Source: Propionivibrio sp. | GTDB taxonomy: Bacteria > Pseudomonadota > Gammaproteobacteria > Burkholderiales > Rhodocyclaceae | Length of the DNA: 38,339 nucleotides | Assembly (NCBI GenBank): GCA_029975435.1 | Contig: JARKPC010000166.1 | Coordinates: 1 to 38,339, forward strand | Direction: 5' to 3' | Shown: positions 8,559-16,768 of the stretch, piece by piece | Position numbering within the stretch: the first letter of the stretch is position 1 | How the letters are laid out: each line of letters starts with the position of its first letter | Made by a program: the position numbers and the translations under genes | The notes under the pieces: generated by a model | Databases searched by the model: none | Told to the model about the DNA's origin: nothing | Seen by the model: only the letters and a program-made list of their open reading frames with translations

Positions 8559-9704
8559 TTATTTTTGTGCCTCGACCGCATCATAAAGCTGCTGCCGCAA
8601 CGCTTCGGATGGGCGGCCTTGCGCCTCGGCCAGACGGATCTGGCGCATCAGGTCCGCAATGCGCGCTTGGATAGCCTGGCGATCGACGGGCGTAACCTTG
8701 ATCGCCAGAGCCGCCTCGCCTTTCTTCACCGGAACCGGCTTCGCCCCCTTGCCGGCCGGCCCGCTCGACGTAATTTGCGCCCGCTCGCCACCGAACTGGT
8801 TGCGCTTGGCGGTAATCACGATCGAGTTCGGCTGGTACGGCATCGGGGCTGGCCGTCGAGCCTCGCGTTGCGCAATGGCCCGGCTGCGGATGTCATTAAC
8901 CAATTGACGCAGTTGCGCATGCAACTGTTCGCTGGGCAGGCCCTCGGCCTCGGCCTCGCGGATTCTTTTCAGCAGTTCTTCGATCTCGCTGGGTGCCGAC
9001 GCCGAGCGCGCCGGCGTACCGAAATCCTCCTTTGGCGCCTTGACCGCGATTTCGAACTCCTCGGGGGAAGAAATCATCTTGCCCAGGCGGTAGTGGTCAT
9101 AGCGCATGGCCAGGACCAGCGGCGTATCGCCCCAATCGTTCTTGGCACGGGTGTCGCCCCCCGCTTCGAGGAGCACCTTGGTAAGATCCTCGCGCCCTTC
9201 GCGCGCCGCCATCATCAGCGGCGTCGAACCGTTCGGCGAACGCGCATTGACGTTCGCACCGCGTTCGATCAGGAACTGCGCCAGTTCCTTGTGTCCGTTG
9301 AACACGGCGTAGTGCAGCGCCCCCCAGTAATTGCCTTCGCGATTGAGCACCGCCCCGTTGTCGAGTAGCCACTTCACGGCCTCCAGGTGACCGTTCCAGG
9401 CCGCCAGTTGCAGGGGCTGTTCGCCATTACGGTTGGCGCGCCGCGGATTCGCGCCGCGCGACACGAAGAGCTTCATCATCTCGATGTTGCCGTGCCAGGC
9501 GGCATTCATCAGGCCCGTACCGAACTGGCTGCCCTGGAATTCGGGGTCGAGCCCCTCATCGAGCCATTCTGTAACCTTCCGGACGTCGCCGCGCTCAATG
9601 GCCCAACTGAACGCCACCGGGTCGGGCAGAGCCGCCAGCGCCGACCCCGCCGCCAGACACAGGCAGAAAAACAACGCCCGGCACTTTCTCAACACCACTC
9701 CCAT
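8559..9704 (-). CDS. Exported ankyrin-repeat protein with duplicated C-terminal helices
   Basis: 381 residues from the ATG at 9704, which places a hydrophobic signal peptide (ALFFCLCLAAGSALA) at the N-terminus; this predicts periplasmic location. About five or six ankyrin repeats cover residues 30-200, with typical TPLMMAAREGREDLTKVLLE-type units, so the protein is a binding scaffold. After them, two related segments occur: EIEELLKRIREAEAEGLPSE and, near the end, RIADLMRQIRLAEAQGRPSE, each followed by a LxQL helix. This is an internal duplication joined by a basic proline-rich linker. The gene is divergent from the TonB-family gene with only 59 bases between them. Partner unknown. Confidence 0.85.
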   Translation of the reverse strand: MGVVLRKCRALFFCLCLAAGSALAALPDPVAFSWAIERGDVRKVTEWLDEGLDPEFQGSQFGTGLMNAAWHGNIEMMKLFVSRGANPRRANRNGEQPLQLAAWNGHLEAVKWLLDNGAVLNREGNYWGALHYAVFNGHKELAQFLIERGANVNARSPNGSTPLMMAAREGREDLTKVLLEAGGDTRAKNDWGDTPLVLAMRYDHYRLGKMISSPEEFEIAVKAPKEDFGTPARSASAPSEIEELLKRIREAEAEGLPSEQLHAQLRQLVNDIRSRAIAQREARRPAPMPYQPNSIVITAKRNQFGGERAQITSSGPAGKGAKPVPVKKGEAALAIKVTPVDRQAIQARIADLMRQIRLAEAQGRPSEALRQQLYDAVEAQK

Positions 9705-9763
9705 CCGAACACTCCTAAGCTGCTCCGGCAGCGGAGCCGCATTTGTTGCACAATACCCGGCAG

Positions 9764-10300
9764 ATGCCACTTCGCCTGATTATCGCCTTTACGCTTTCGC
9801 TTGTCCTGCACATCAGCCTGCTGGTCGCGGATGCGCTGAACTTTTCCTCGCCGACGCCCGCTCCGGTCCTGCAGGCCTCGTTGCGCCTGCCTCCAGACCT
9901 GGCCCGCTTGCCGGAGCCGCCGCCCCTGCCGGAATCCCTGCTCAAGAACACCATCGACCCCGAGGCCTCCGAACCACAACCGCAGTCTGCGCCACCGCCG
10001 GCAAGCAAGCCCTCACCCACGCGACGTCCCGCTGCAAAACGCGAAGTCCAGACTGCGCAGCGCAAACTGTCGGAGCACATCTTTTACCCGCCGGAGGCTA
10101 TTGCACGCGGACTTGAAGGCGAAGTCCGGCTGATCATCACGCTGGCGCCCGACGGACGGGTCGAAGACGTTCATGTCGGCGCCAGCAGCGGTTACCCGAT
10201 CCTCGACAACGCCGCGATCAAGGCCGCCTACGAGGCTGGCCGGTTGCCCGGCACCACGTCACGGGAACTGATCCTGCCAGTCATTTTCCGTTTGCAGTAA
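9764..10300 (+). CDS. TonB-family energy-transduction protein
   Basis: 178 residues from the ATG at 9764; a TTG seven codons earlier is less likely. The layout is that of TonB: a short cytoplasmic start, one membrane helix (about 5-25, LIIAFTLSLVLHISLLVA, including the His typical of TonB anchors), a proline-rich periplasmic spacer (about 45-95) and a C-terminal TonB domain (about 100-178) with YPPEAIARGLEGEVRLIITL and VEDVHVGASSGYPILDNAAI. TonB links the ExbB-ExbD proton channel to outer-membrane transporters. No exbB, exbD or receptor gene is adjacent, so it must work with partners encoded elsewhere. Confidence 0.87.
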   Translation: MPLRLIIAFTLSLVLHISLLVADALNFSSPTPAPVLQASLRLPPDLARLPEPPPLPESLLKNTIDPEASEPQPQSAPPPASKPSPTRRPAAKREVQTAQRKLSEHIFYPPEAIARGLEGEVRLIITLAPDGRVEDVHVGASSGYPILDNAAIKAAYEAGRLPGTTSRELILPVIFRLQ

Positions 10301-10305
10301 GCCGC

Positions 10306-11046
10306 CTATCTTTTCCGGAAGACCAGATCCCAGACGCCGTGCCCGAGGCGCAGGCCGCGTTGCTCGAACTTGGTCAGCGGCCGGTAGTCGGGTCGCGGCG
10401 CGTAACCCTCCGCGGTATTCTGCAATTGCGGCTCGCCCGAAAGAACCTCCAGCATCTGCACCGCGTAGTTTTCCCAGTCGGACGCGCAGTGAATGTATCC
10501 GCCCGGTTTGAGGCGGCTGGCCAGCGTTGCCACGAGCGGCGGCTGGATGAGGCGTCGCTTGTGGTGACGTGCCTTTGGCCAGGGATCCGGGAAGAAAATA
10601 TGCACGCCGTCGAGCGAACCCGGCACGATCATGTCGCGCAGCACCTCCACGGCATCATGCTGGATGATGCGCTGGTTGGAGAGATTTTTCTCCGAGATCA
10701 ACTTGCACAGACTGCCAACCCCCGGCGTATGCACCTCGACGCCGATGTAATCGTTCTGCGGGTTGGCTTCGGCGATCGTGGCCGAAGTCTCGCCCATGCC
10801 GAAGCCGATCTCCAGGATATGCGGCGCCCTCCGACCGAACACCGCATCGAGGTCGAGCGGCGCCGCGGCGTAGGGAACGCCGACCTTGGCCATCATCTCG
10901 TCGTAGTAGCGCTGCTGCGCGTTGGAGACGCGCCCCTGGCGCAGCACGAAGCTGCGGATGTGCCCCGCGCGCCCCGCCGTGTAGACGTTTTCCCGATCTT
11001 CGCTCAAAGCCTTTTCCACCGATTGTCCACCAAGATTCACGCTCAC
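10306..11046 (-). CDS. trmB: tRNA (guanine-N7-)-methyltransferase
   Basis: 246 residues from a GTG at 11046 that overlaps the thiG stop codon. TrmB makes m7G46 in the variable loop of tRNAs using S-adenosylmethionine. The SAM-binding motif [11 protein letters not shown] is near residue 78, followed by [18 protein letters not shown] and the family-diagnostic [16 protein letters not shown], then the C-terminal [18 protein letters not shown] that contacts substrate. It is the last gene of a thiS-thiG-trmB run on the minus strand and converges with the TonB-family gene five bases away. Confidence 0.95.
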   Translation of the reverse strand: MSVNLGGQSVEKALSEDRENVYTAGRAGHIRSFVLRQGRVSNAQQRYYDEMMAKVGVPYAAAPLDLDAVFGRRAPHILEIGFGMGETSATIAEANPQNDYIGVEVHTPGVGSLCKLISEKNLSNQRIIQHDAVEVLRDMIVPGSLDGVHIFFPDPWPKARHHKRRLIQPPLVATLASRLKPGGYIHCASDWENYAVQMLEVLSGEPQLQNTAEGYAPRPDYRPLTKFEQRGLRLGHGVWDLVFRKR

Positions 11047-11837
11047 GAACCGATCAATCCGCTGGTCGGCGACGAGGGATCAGCCGAGTAATACTTGCGC
11101 GGCATGCGCCCGGCGAGGAAGGCTTCGCGCCCGGCCTCGACGGCCTTCTTCATGGCGCTGGCCATCAGCACCGGATTCTTGGCGTGCGCGATGGCGGTAT
11201 TCATCAGCACCCCGTCGCAGCCCAGTTCCATGGCGATCGCCGCATCGGACGCCGTACCGACACCCGCGTCGACCAGCACCGGCACCTTGAGCGCCTCGAT
11301 GCACAGGCGCAGGTTCCACGGATTGACGATACCCATGCCCGAGCCGATCAGCGACGCGAGCGGCATCACCGCGACGCAGCCGATGTCCTCCAGCATCTTG
11401 GCCTGGATCGGGTCGTCCGAGCAGTACACCATCACCTGGAAGCCGTCCTTGACCAGGACTTCGGCGGCCTTCAAGGTCTCCGGCATGTTCGGGAACAGGT
11501 TCGTCGGGTCGCCGAGCACTTCGAGCTTGCACAGCGGATGGCCGTCGAGCAGCTCGCGCCCGAGGCGCAGGGTGCGGATGGCGTCCTCCGCGGTATAGCA
11601 ACCGGCCGTGTTCGGCAGGATGGTGAATTGCGACGTCGGCAGCGCATCGAGCAGGTTCGGCTGGCTCGGATCCTGGCCGATATTCACGCGCCGGATGGCG
11701 ACGGTCACGATCTCGGCGCCGGAGGCATCGATGGCCGCCCGTGTTTCCGCGAAATCCTTGTACTTGCCGGTGCCGACCAGCAGGCGCGAACGGTAGGTCT
11801 TGCCTGCAATCGTCAGGCCGTGCATTTGACTATCCAT
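11043..11837 (-). CDS. thiG: Thiazole synthase
   Basis: 264 residues from the ATG at 11837, preceded by a GGAG Shine-Dalgarno six bases away; a longer frame lacks support. ThiG builds the thiazole phosphate of thiamine from 1-deoxyxylulose 5-phosphate, dehydroglycine and ThiS thiocarboxylate. The TIM-barrel blocks are present: LLVGTGKY, the RRVNIGQ strand, [12 protein letters not shown], the Lys of CKLEVLGD (which forms the imine with the sugar), [12 protein letters not shown] and [21 protein letters not shown]. It follows thiS, its sulfur donor, by 69 bases and is translationally coupled to trmB. Confidence 0.96.
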   Translation of the reverse strand: MDSQMHGLTIAGKTYRSRLLVGTGKYKDFAETRAAIDASGAEIVTVAIRRVNIGQDPSQPNLLDALPTSQFTILPNTAGCYTAEDAIRTLRLGRELLDGHPLCKLEVLGDPTNLFPNMPETLKAAEVLVKDGFQVMVYCSDDPIQAKMLEDIGCVAVMPLASLIGSGMGIVNPWNLRLCIEALKVPVLVDAGVGTASDAAIAMELGCDGVLMNTAIAHAKNPVLMASAMKKAVEAGREAFLAGRMPRKYYSADPSSPTSGLIGS

Positions 11838-11906
11838 GACATCTCCAAAGGGAAGTACACGCAAATCGAAGCTCATTCCAGGACGCGCCCGGAACGACAA
11901 ACCCGC

Positions 11907-12107
11907 TCAGCCGCCGCCGACGGCAACGACGATTTCGATCTCGTCTCCGGCAGCCAGTTCGACGTCCGCATGCCGCCCGCGCGGCACGATCTCGCCGTTG
12001 CGTTCGACGGCAATGCGTTTGCCGGCATAGCCGAGCGCTTCAACCAGAGTCGCCACGGTGAGACGCTCTGGAAACTCCCGGAGCTCGCCGTTGAGTGAAA
12101 TTTTCAT
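11907..12107 (-). CDS. thiS: Sulfur-carrier protein ThiS
   Basis: 66 residues, full length for this ubiquitin-fold carrier. It starts MKISLNGELREFPERLTVATL and ends in the required di-glycine (VAVGGG), the site of adenylation and thiocarboxylate formation that delivers sulfur to ThiG. The ATG at 12107 is chosen over longer in-frame starts because it gives the conserved N-terminus. No strong Shine-Dalgarno is visible. It heads the thiS-thiG-trmB run and is divergent from the ABC importer operon. Confidence 0.93.
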   Translation of the reverse strand: MKISLNGELREFPERLTVATLVEALGYAGKRIAVERNGEIVPRGRHADVELAAGDEIEIVVAVGGG

Positions 12108-12168
12108 AGCCGCGGATTTTATCACGCGTGCCATTTGAGCCCTCCCGTTTGAACCGGCGCCGAACGCA

Positions 12169-12196
12169 CTGCAAGTCCATTTCCGCTTCCTATAAT
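12169..12196 (+). promoter_or_regulatory. Sigma-70 promoter of the polyamine-type importer
   Basis: A perfect -10 hexamer TATAAT lies at 12191-12196. The -35 region 16 bases upstream (CTGCAA, 12169-12174) matches the consensus poorly, so the promoter is either weak or activator-dependent. Transcription would start near 12203, giving a short leader before the AGGAG at 12223. Confidence 0.6.
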
Positions 12197-12237
12197 GAAC
12201 GTGCGGGGCCACCCGCAATCGACAGGAGCAGTTGCCC

Positions 12238-13323
12238 ATGGCTCTCCTTGAACTCCGCCACATCACCCGCCGTTTCGGCGACCTCGAAGCCGTCAAGGAC
12301 GTCACCCTGAGCGTGGAGGCCGGGGAATTTTTCACCCTGCTCGGCCCCTCCGGCTGCGGCAAGACGACCATCCTGCGCATGATCGCTGGCTTCGACGAAC
12401 CGGACGAGGGCGAACTGTTCCTCGACGGCCAACCGCTCGCCGGCATCCCGCCGGAAAAGCGGCCTGTCCATACGGTGTTCCAGAGCTACGCACTGTTCCC
12501 GCACCTGACGGTTGCCGGCAATATCGCCTTTCCGCTCGAAATGGCCGGCCGCACCCGCGACGAGATCCGCCGCCGGGTCGGGGAAACCCTGGCTTTGGTG
12601 CATCTCGAAGAAAAGAGCGCAGCCTTTCCGCACGAATTGTCGGGAGGCCAGAAACAGCGCGTGGCCCTGGCGCGCGGACTGGTCAACAAGCCCCGCCTGC
12701 TCTTGCTCGACGAACCGCTCGGCGCCCTCGACGCCAAATTGCGCGAACGCATGCAGGTCGAACTGATCGCCCTGCAGCGCGAAGTCGGCGTCACCTTCGT
12801 ATTCGTCACGCATGCGCAGCAGGAGGCATTGGCCCTGTCGCACCGCATTGCGGTGATGAACGCAGGGCGCGTGGAACAGGCGGACGTTCCCGAAGCACTG
12901 TATTCGCTCCCGAAAAGCCGTTTCGTCGCTGATTTCATCGGGACCATCAACCTGATCGACGTCGACGTCGTCGAATCGAACCGCCACGGCCTGCTCCTGC
13001 GGGCGGCTGGCATCGGCGACATCGCCGCGCCGGCGCATCCCGGAATCGCGGCCGGCCGCCACGGCGCGCTGGCCATCCGGCCGGAACATCTGCGCGTGTC
13101 GCCGCACTCCGAAAGCGCCGGGCTGAAAAATCATTTTCTCGGCACGGTCAGCGAGTACCTCTTCCGGGGCGACGTCACGATCTACACGATCCGGCTGGAC
13201 AACGGGCTCTCGCTGGAAGCGCTGACGACCAACGCCGCACCGGGCCGGGCACGCTTTCATGAGATCGGAGACCGGGTGCGCGTGGAATGGAGGCATGATG
13301 CCGGCATCTATCTCGCGGATTAG
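12238..13323 (+). CDS. potA: ABC importer ATP-binding subunit, spermidine/putrescine type
   Basis: 361 residues from the ATG at 12238; a TTG at 12232 also follows AGGAG (12223-12227) and would add two residues. The ABC domain has Walker A GPSGCGKTT, a Q-loop FQSYALFPH, the signature LSGGQKQRVALARGL and Walker B LLLLDEPLGALD. The C-terminal third is a TOBE-type domain (AIRPEHLRV near 280) typical of PotA/PotG/FbpC-like proteins. The protein powers uptake with the two permeases and binding protein that follow. Substrate assignment to polyamines rests on similarity of the whole cassette; PotG-type or other small cationic substrates cannot be excluded. Confidence 0.9.
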   Translation: MALLELRHITRRFGDLEAVKDVTLSVEAGEFFTLLGPSGCGKTTILRMIAGFDEPDEGELFLDGQPLAGIPPEKRPVHTVFQSYALFPHLTVAGNIAFPLEMAGRTRDEIRRRVGETLALVHLEEKSAAFPHELSGGQKQRVALARGLVNKPRLLLLDEPLGALDAKLRERMQVELIALQREVGVTFVFVTHAQQEALALSHRIAVMNAGRVEQADVPEALYSLPKSRFVADFIGTINLIDVDVVESNRHGLLLRAAGIGDIAAPAHPGIAAGRHGALAIRPEHLRVSPHSESAGLKNHFLGTVSEYLFRGDVTIYTIRLDNGLSLEALTTNAAPGRARFHEIGDRVRVEWRHDAGIYLAD

Positions 13324-13333
13324 AGGCGAAGGA

Positions 13334-14125
13334 ATGACACGCTGGCTGGTTACGCTCCCGCCGGCGCTTTTCCTGGTTGTCTTTTTCCTGATTCCGGCGC
13401 TGATCATGGCAGTCGCCAGCTTCCGCGAACCGGGCGAGTTCGGCGGACTGGCTCCGCTGTCCCGGGAAAGCCTCGGGCTGGACGCCTACCGCTTCATCGG
13501 CGATGACATCATCTATGCGTGGATCCTGGCGAAATCCTTCCTCGTCGCCGCGCTGACCACCGTGATCTGCCTGCTCCTCGCGTACCCGCTGGCACTGCTG
13601 ATCGCACGCAGCCCGAAGCGCCAGCGCGACCTGTTCGTGCTGCTGGTAATCCTGCCTTTCGCCAGCAACTTCCTGATCCGCATCTACGCCTGGATGATGA
13701 TTCTCGGACCGCTCGACCTGCTGTACAGCCCGACGGCGGTGATCATCGGCATGGTCTATGTGCATCTGCCTTTCATGATCCTGCCCCTGTACACCAACCT
13801 GGAAAAACACGATCCGACGCTCCTCGAGGCGGCGCAGGATCTCGGGGCCGGAGCCTGGACGCGCTTCTGGCGGGTAACCTGGCCGCTGTCGCTGCCAGGC
13901 GTCCTGTCCGGATCGGCGCTGGTGTTCATTCCCGTGCTCGGCATGTTCGCCGTGCCGGAACTGCTCGGCGGCACGGGCGATCTGCTGATCGGCAACCTGA
14001 TCAAGGAGCAGTTCCTCGACAACCGCGACTGGCCGCTCGGCGCCACTCTGTCGCTCGCCCTGACGGCCGCGGTGCTCGGCGTCTCCGCACTGACCGCGAT
14101 GTATTCGCGGAGGACTCTGCGATGA
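13334..14125 (+). CDS. potB: ABC importer permease, PotB/PotH type
   Basis: 263 residues, with about six hydrophobic segments. The cytoplasmic EAA loop is EAAQDLGAGAWTRFWRVTWP (about 175-194), the contact site for the ATPase. The N-terminal LPPALFLVVFFLIPALIMAV helix is typical of PotB-like proteins. The ATG at 13334 follows GAAGGA directly, an unusually short spacing. The gene starts 11 bases after the ATPase gene and its TGA overlaps the ATG of the next permease. Confidence 0.9.
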   Translation: MTRWLVTLPPALFLVVFFLIPALIMAVASFREPGEFGGLAPLSRESLGLDAYRFIGDDIIYAWILAKSFLVAALTTVICLLLAYPLALLIARSPKRQRDLFVLLVILPFASNFLIRIYAWMMILGPLDLLYSPTAVIIGMVYVHLPFMILPLYTNLEKHDPTLLEAAQDLGAGAWTRFWRVTWPLSLPGVLSGSALVFIPVLGMFAVPELLGGTGDLLIGNLIKEQFLDNRDWPLGATLSLALTAAVLGVSALTAMYSRRTLR

Positions 14126-14898
14126 AACGCGGCCTTATGCTATGGTCCGCCACGCTGGTCACCTACGCTTTTCTCTACATCCCGCTGGCCGTGGTTGTCC
14201 TGTTTTCCTTCAACGACTCGGAACTGAATGCCTCGTGGGTCGGCTTCACCACCCGCTGGTATGCCAAGCTGCTCGGCGACGAAACGATGCTGCAGGCGGC
14301 CGCCAACTCCTTGTTCATCGCCCTCGTTTCCAGTCTGATCGCCACCCTGCTCGGAACCATGGCCGGCATCGCCATGCATCGCTGGCGGCCGCCGCTGCTG
14401 CCATTCCTCGTGCTGACGCCGGTGGCCATGCCGGAAATCCTGCTCGGCGTGTCGCTGCTGCTGTTCTTCCGCCAGGTGCTCGACCTGACGTTGGGGCTCT
14501 TCTCCATCTTGCTCGCCCACATCACTTTTTCGATCGGCTTCGTGGCCATCATCGTCCGCGCCCGCCTGGCCGGCATGGACGAAAGTATTTTCGAGGCGGC
14601 GCGCGACCTCGGCGCGACCCCGTGGAAGACTTTTGTCCGCATCACCTTCCCGCTGATCGTGCCCGGTGTCATCGCCGGGTATCTGATGGCTTTCACCTTG
14701 TCGATCGACGATTTCGTCATCACCTTCTTCGTCGCCGGTGTCGGCATGTCCACGCTGCCGCTGCAGATCTACTCGATGATCAAGGTCGCGGTGACGCCCG
14801 AAGTGAACGCGGTGTCGACACTGCTGATGGCGCTGACGCTGACCCTGATCGCCATCGCCTCGCGCGTTGCCCTGCCCCCCCTGAAACGCGGGACATGA
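14122..14898 (+). CDS. potC: ABC importer permease, PotC/PotI type
   Basis: 258 residues with about six membrane helices. It starts with LVTYAFLYIPLAVVVLFSFN, a block characteristic of PotC-like permeases, and carries the EAA loop EAARDLGATPWKTFVRITFP in the second half. It forms the heterodimeric channel with the preceding permease. The ATGA overlap with that gene implies coupled translation and a 1:1 ratio. The binding-protein gene follows four bases after the stop. Confidence 0.9.
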   Translation: MKRGLMLWSATLVTYAFLYIPLAVVVLFSFNDSELNASWVGFTTRWYAKLLGDETMLQAAANSLFIALVSSLIATLLGTMAGIAMHRWRPPLLPFLVLTPVAMPEILLGVSLLLFFRQVLDLTLGLFSILLAHITFSIGFVAIIVRARLAGMDESIFEAARDLGATPWKTFVRITFPLIVPGVIAGYLMAFTLSIDDFVITFFVAGVGMSTLPLQIYSMIKVAVTPEVNAVSTLLMALTLTLIAIASRVALPPLKRGT

Positions 14899-14902
14899 CG
14901 CC

Positions 14903-15961
14903 ATGAAACGGCTGCTCGCCCTGTTGCTGCTGGCCGCGGCAATGTTCGCCAGAGCCGAGGACGTCCTTTATCTCTACAACTGGAACAACTACATCTCCGA
15001 ACAAACCGCCGCCCGCTTCGAGCGCTGGTGCGGCTGCACGCTCAAGCAGGACTACTATTCCGACAATGAGGAGATGCTTGCCAAGCTCGAAGCCGGTGCC
15101 GCCGGATACGACGTGCTGGTGCCCACCGGCAATGCCGTGCAGACGCTGATCCGCAAGGACGAACTGCGGCCGATCGATAAAGAGCGCCTCCCCCATTTCT
15201 CCAATCTCAACCCGGCTTTCGTCGGTGCGTGGTACGACCCGGAAAACCGCTACGCGGTGCCGTACGCCAGCACCGTCACCCTGCTCGGCTACAACGCCAC
15301 GCGACTGGAAGAACTGGGCTTGCCCACGGACACCTGGGCGCTGATTTTCGAGCCGCGTTACCTGGCCAAGCTCAAAGGGCGCGTTACGGTACTCAACAGT
15401 CACCGCGAACTGATCGGCGCCGCCCTGCGCTATCTCGGCTTCTCGATCCAGGATACCGATCCGGCGCACTGGCGGCAGGCCCGCGATCTCATCCTGCGCG
15501 CCAAGCCCTACTGGGCGGCGTTTTCAAACAGCACCTACATCAAGGAACTGGCCATCGGCAATATCTGGGTGGCGCACGGTTACTCGAGCGACATGTTCCG
15601 CGCCCGCGAGGACGCCAAAGCCGCCCAGCGTCCCTTCCGTATCGCTTTTTCCATTCCGAATGAGGGAGCGGTGCTGGCTGTCGATAATTTCGTCATCCAC
15701 AAATCCTCGCGCCGCCCCGACCTGGCCCACCGCTTCATCGACTTCATGCTCAACGGCGAGAACGCCGCCGACGTCTCCAACCTGATCGGGGCAGGCAATC
15801 CCAACGCCGCCGCCGTGCCTTACATTCGCCCGGAGATCGCCGGCGAACACGCCATCTTCCCGACGTCCGCCGACATGCCTCGCCTGGAGATGCTGCGCGA
15901 CCTAGAACCGCGTCAGCGCCGGCTGATGTCCCGACTGTGGACCGAAATCAAGGTGAAGTGA
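14903..15961 (+). CDS. potD: Periplasmic polyamine-binding protein, PotD/PotF type
   Basis: 352 residues. A Sec signal peptide (MKRLLALLLLAAAMFARA, cut before ED) sends it to the periplasm. The mature protein begins LYLYNWNNYISEQTAARFE, the signature start of PotD/PotF proteins, with SDNEEMLAKLEAGAAGYDVLVP and YAVPYASTVTLLGYN as further family blocks. It captures substrate and docks on the permease pair encoded just upstream. Having the binding protein last is the usual pot order. It converges with the Lrp/AsnC gene 37 bases away; no clear terminator hairpin is visible between them. Confidence 0.9.
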   Translation: MKRLLALLLLAAAMFARAEDVLYLYNWNNYISEQTAARFERWCGCTLKQDYYSDNEEMLAKLEAGAAGYDVLVPTGNAVQTLIRKDELRPIDKERLPHFSNLNPAFVGAWYDPENRYAVPYASTVTLLGYNATRLEELGLPTDTWALIFEPRYLAKLKGRVTVLNSHRELIGAALRYLGFSIQDTDPAHWRQARDLILRAKPYWAAFSNSTYIKELAIGNIWVAHGYSSDMFRAREDAKAAQRPFRIAFSIPNEGAVLAVDNFVIHKSSRRPDLAHRFIDFMLNGENAADVSNLIGAGNPNAAAVPYIRPEIAGEHAIFPTSADMPRLEMLRDLEPRQRRLMSRLWTEIKVK

Positions 15962-15998
15962 CGGCAGAAAGACAGGCCGCGCCACGCATCGCACGTGA

Positions 15999-16466
15999 TC
16001 ATGGCAGCACCGAATGCACGCGCTTCAGGCAGCGCAGCGTAAAGGTCGAACGGCTGTGGCGAATCCCCGGAATCTTGTACAGCTTTTCGCGCAGAAAGCG
16101 TTCATAGCCTTCCGTCCCGGCCACCGCCACCTTGATCAGATAGTCGTACTCGCCAGTGACGAGATAAGCCTCCATGACCTCGGGAAGTTCGGCCAGCGAA
16201 TCGCCGAAGCGCTGGAATATTTCGTCGTCATGGCGGTCGAGGGTGACTTCGATGATGACCGTGTCGGGGAAACCGAGCGCGCGTTGATCGAGGATGGTGA
16301 CGTACTCCGCGATAACGCCCGAGTTCTCGAGCGCTCGCACGCGATTCCAGCACGGTGTGGGCGACAGGTTGACGCACTCGGAAAGCTTCTGGTTGCTGAT
16401 GCGCGCATCCGTGCTTAATACACGCAAAATCCGGCGGTCGATTTCGTCCAGGCGATCTTCCCTCAT
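15999..16466 (-). CDS. Lrp/AsnC-family transcriptional regulator
   Basis: 155 residues from the ATG at 16466; an upstream in-frame Met would add ten residues before the conserved LDEIDRRILRVLSTDARISNQKL start. Residues 1-60 are the winged helix-turn-helix (LSECVNLSPTPCWNRVRALE) and 70-150 the RAM ligand-binding and oligomerisation domain (VMEAYLVTGEYDYLIKVAV). These proteins typically sense amino acids. The effector is unknown. It might control the convergent importer or a divergent target to its right, but the DNA to the right holds only a leader-like segment. Confidence 0.92.
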   Translation of the reverse strand: MREDRLDEIDRRILRVLSTDARISNQKLSECVNLSPTPCWNRVRALENSGVIAEYVTILDQRALGFPDTVIIEVTLDRHDDEIFQRFGDSLAELPEVMEAYLVTGEYDYLIKVAVAGTEGYERFLREKLYKIPGIRHSRSTFTLRCLKRVHSVLP

Positions 16467-16642
16467 TACAGAGCTTTCTCTCTCACAATGATACAAAAAA
16501 GAACATCCATCTTTTCTTTACGAAGTCTTGAGAATAGTCTTCCTCATAAACCCGAAAGTCAACAATAGAACGGAAGCACATTCTGCGCGACAAGGGGTAG
16601 GATTTCTACGTGCCCACAAGGCGCATGCATGCCCGAGCCAAC

Positions 16643-16699
16643 CTGCCTCCCCGACCGGGGGAAAGCAGAGGCAAAGGCCCTCCGAATACCCTGAAGGAG
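16643..16699 (+). promoter_or_regulatory. Leader-like hairpin with Shine-Dalgarno but no credible gene
   Basis: Within the 272-base gap 16497-16768, CTGC (16643-16646) and CCCC (16649-16652) pair with GGGG (16657-16660) and GCAG (16665-16668) as a two-part hairpin; TGCCT/AGGCA (16644-16648 / 16669-16673) is a competing outer stem. An AAGGAG (16694-16699) and a GTG at 16706 follow. The frame from that GTG runs antisense into the next gene, so no believable coding region uses these signals. It may be the remains of a 5' leader whose gene was lost. Confidence 0.3.
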
Positions 16700-16768
16700 T
16701 GCACCGTGTCGGAATCATTCACCCACGTGGCTGTTGATATCAGAGCCCCTCCGGGCAATCAATCTGCT

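Noticed and set aside
10339..11091. Long plus-strand frame opposite trmB
   Set aside because: Antisense shadow of trmB, which has full family motifs on the minus strand.
16580..16705. Known riboswitch (glycine, c-di-GMP, FMN or THF type) before the GTG at 16706
   Set aside because: Some short stretches look similar, but the conserved core sequences of these classes are not present together.
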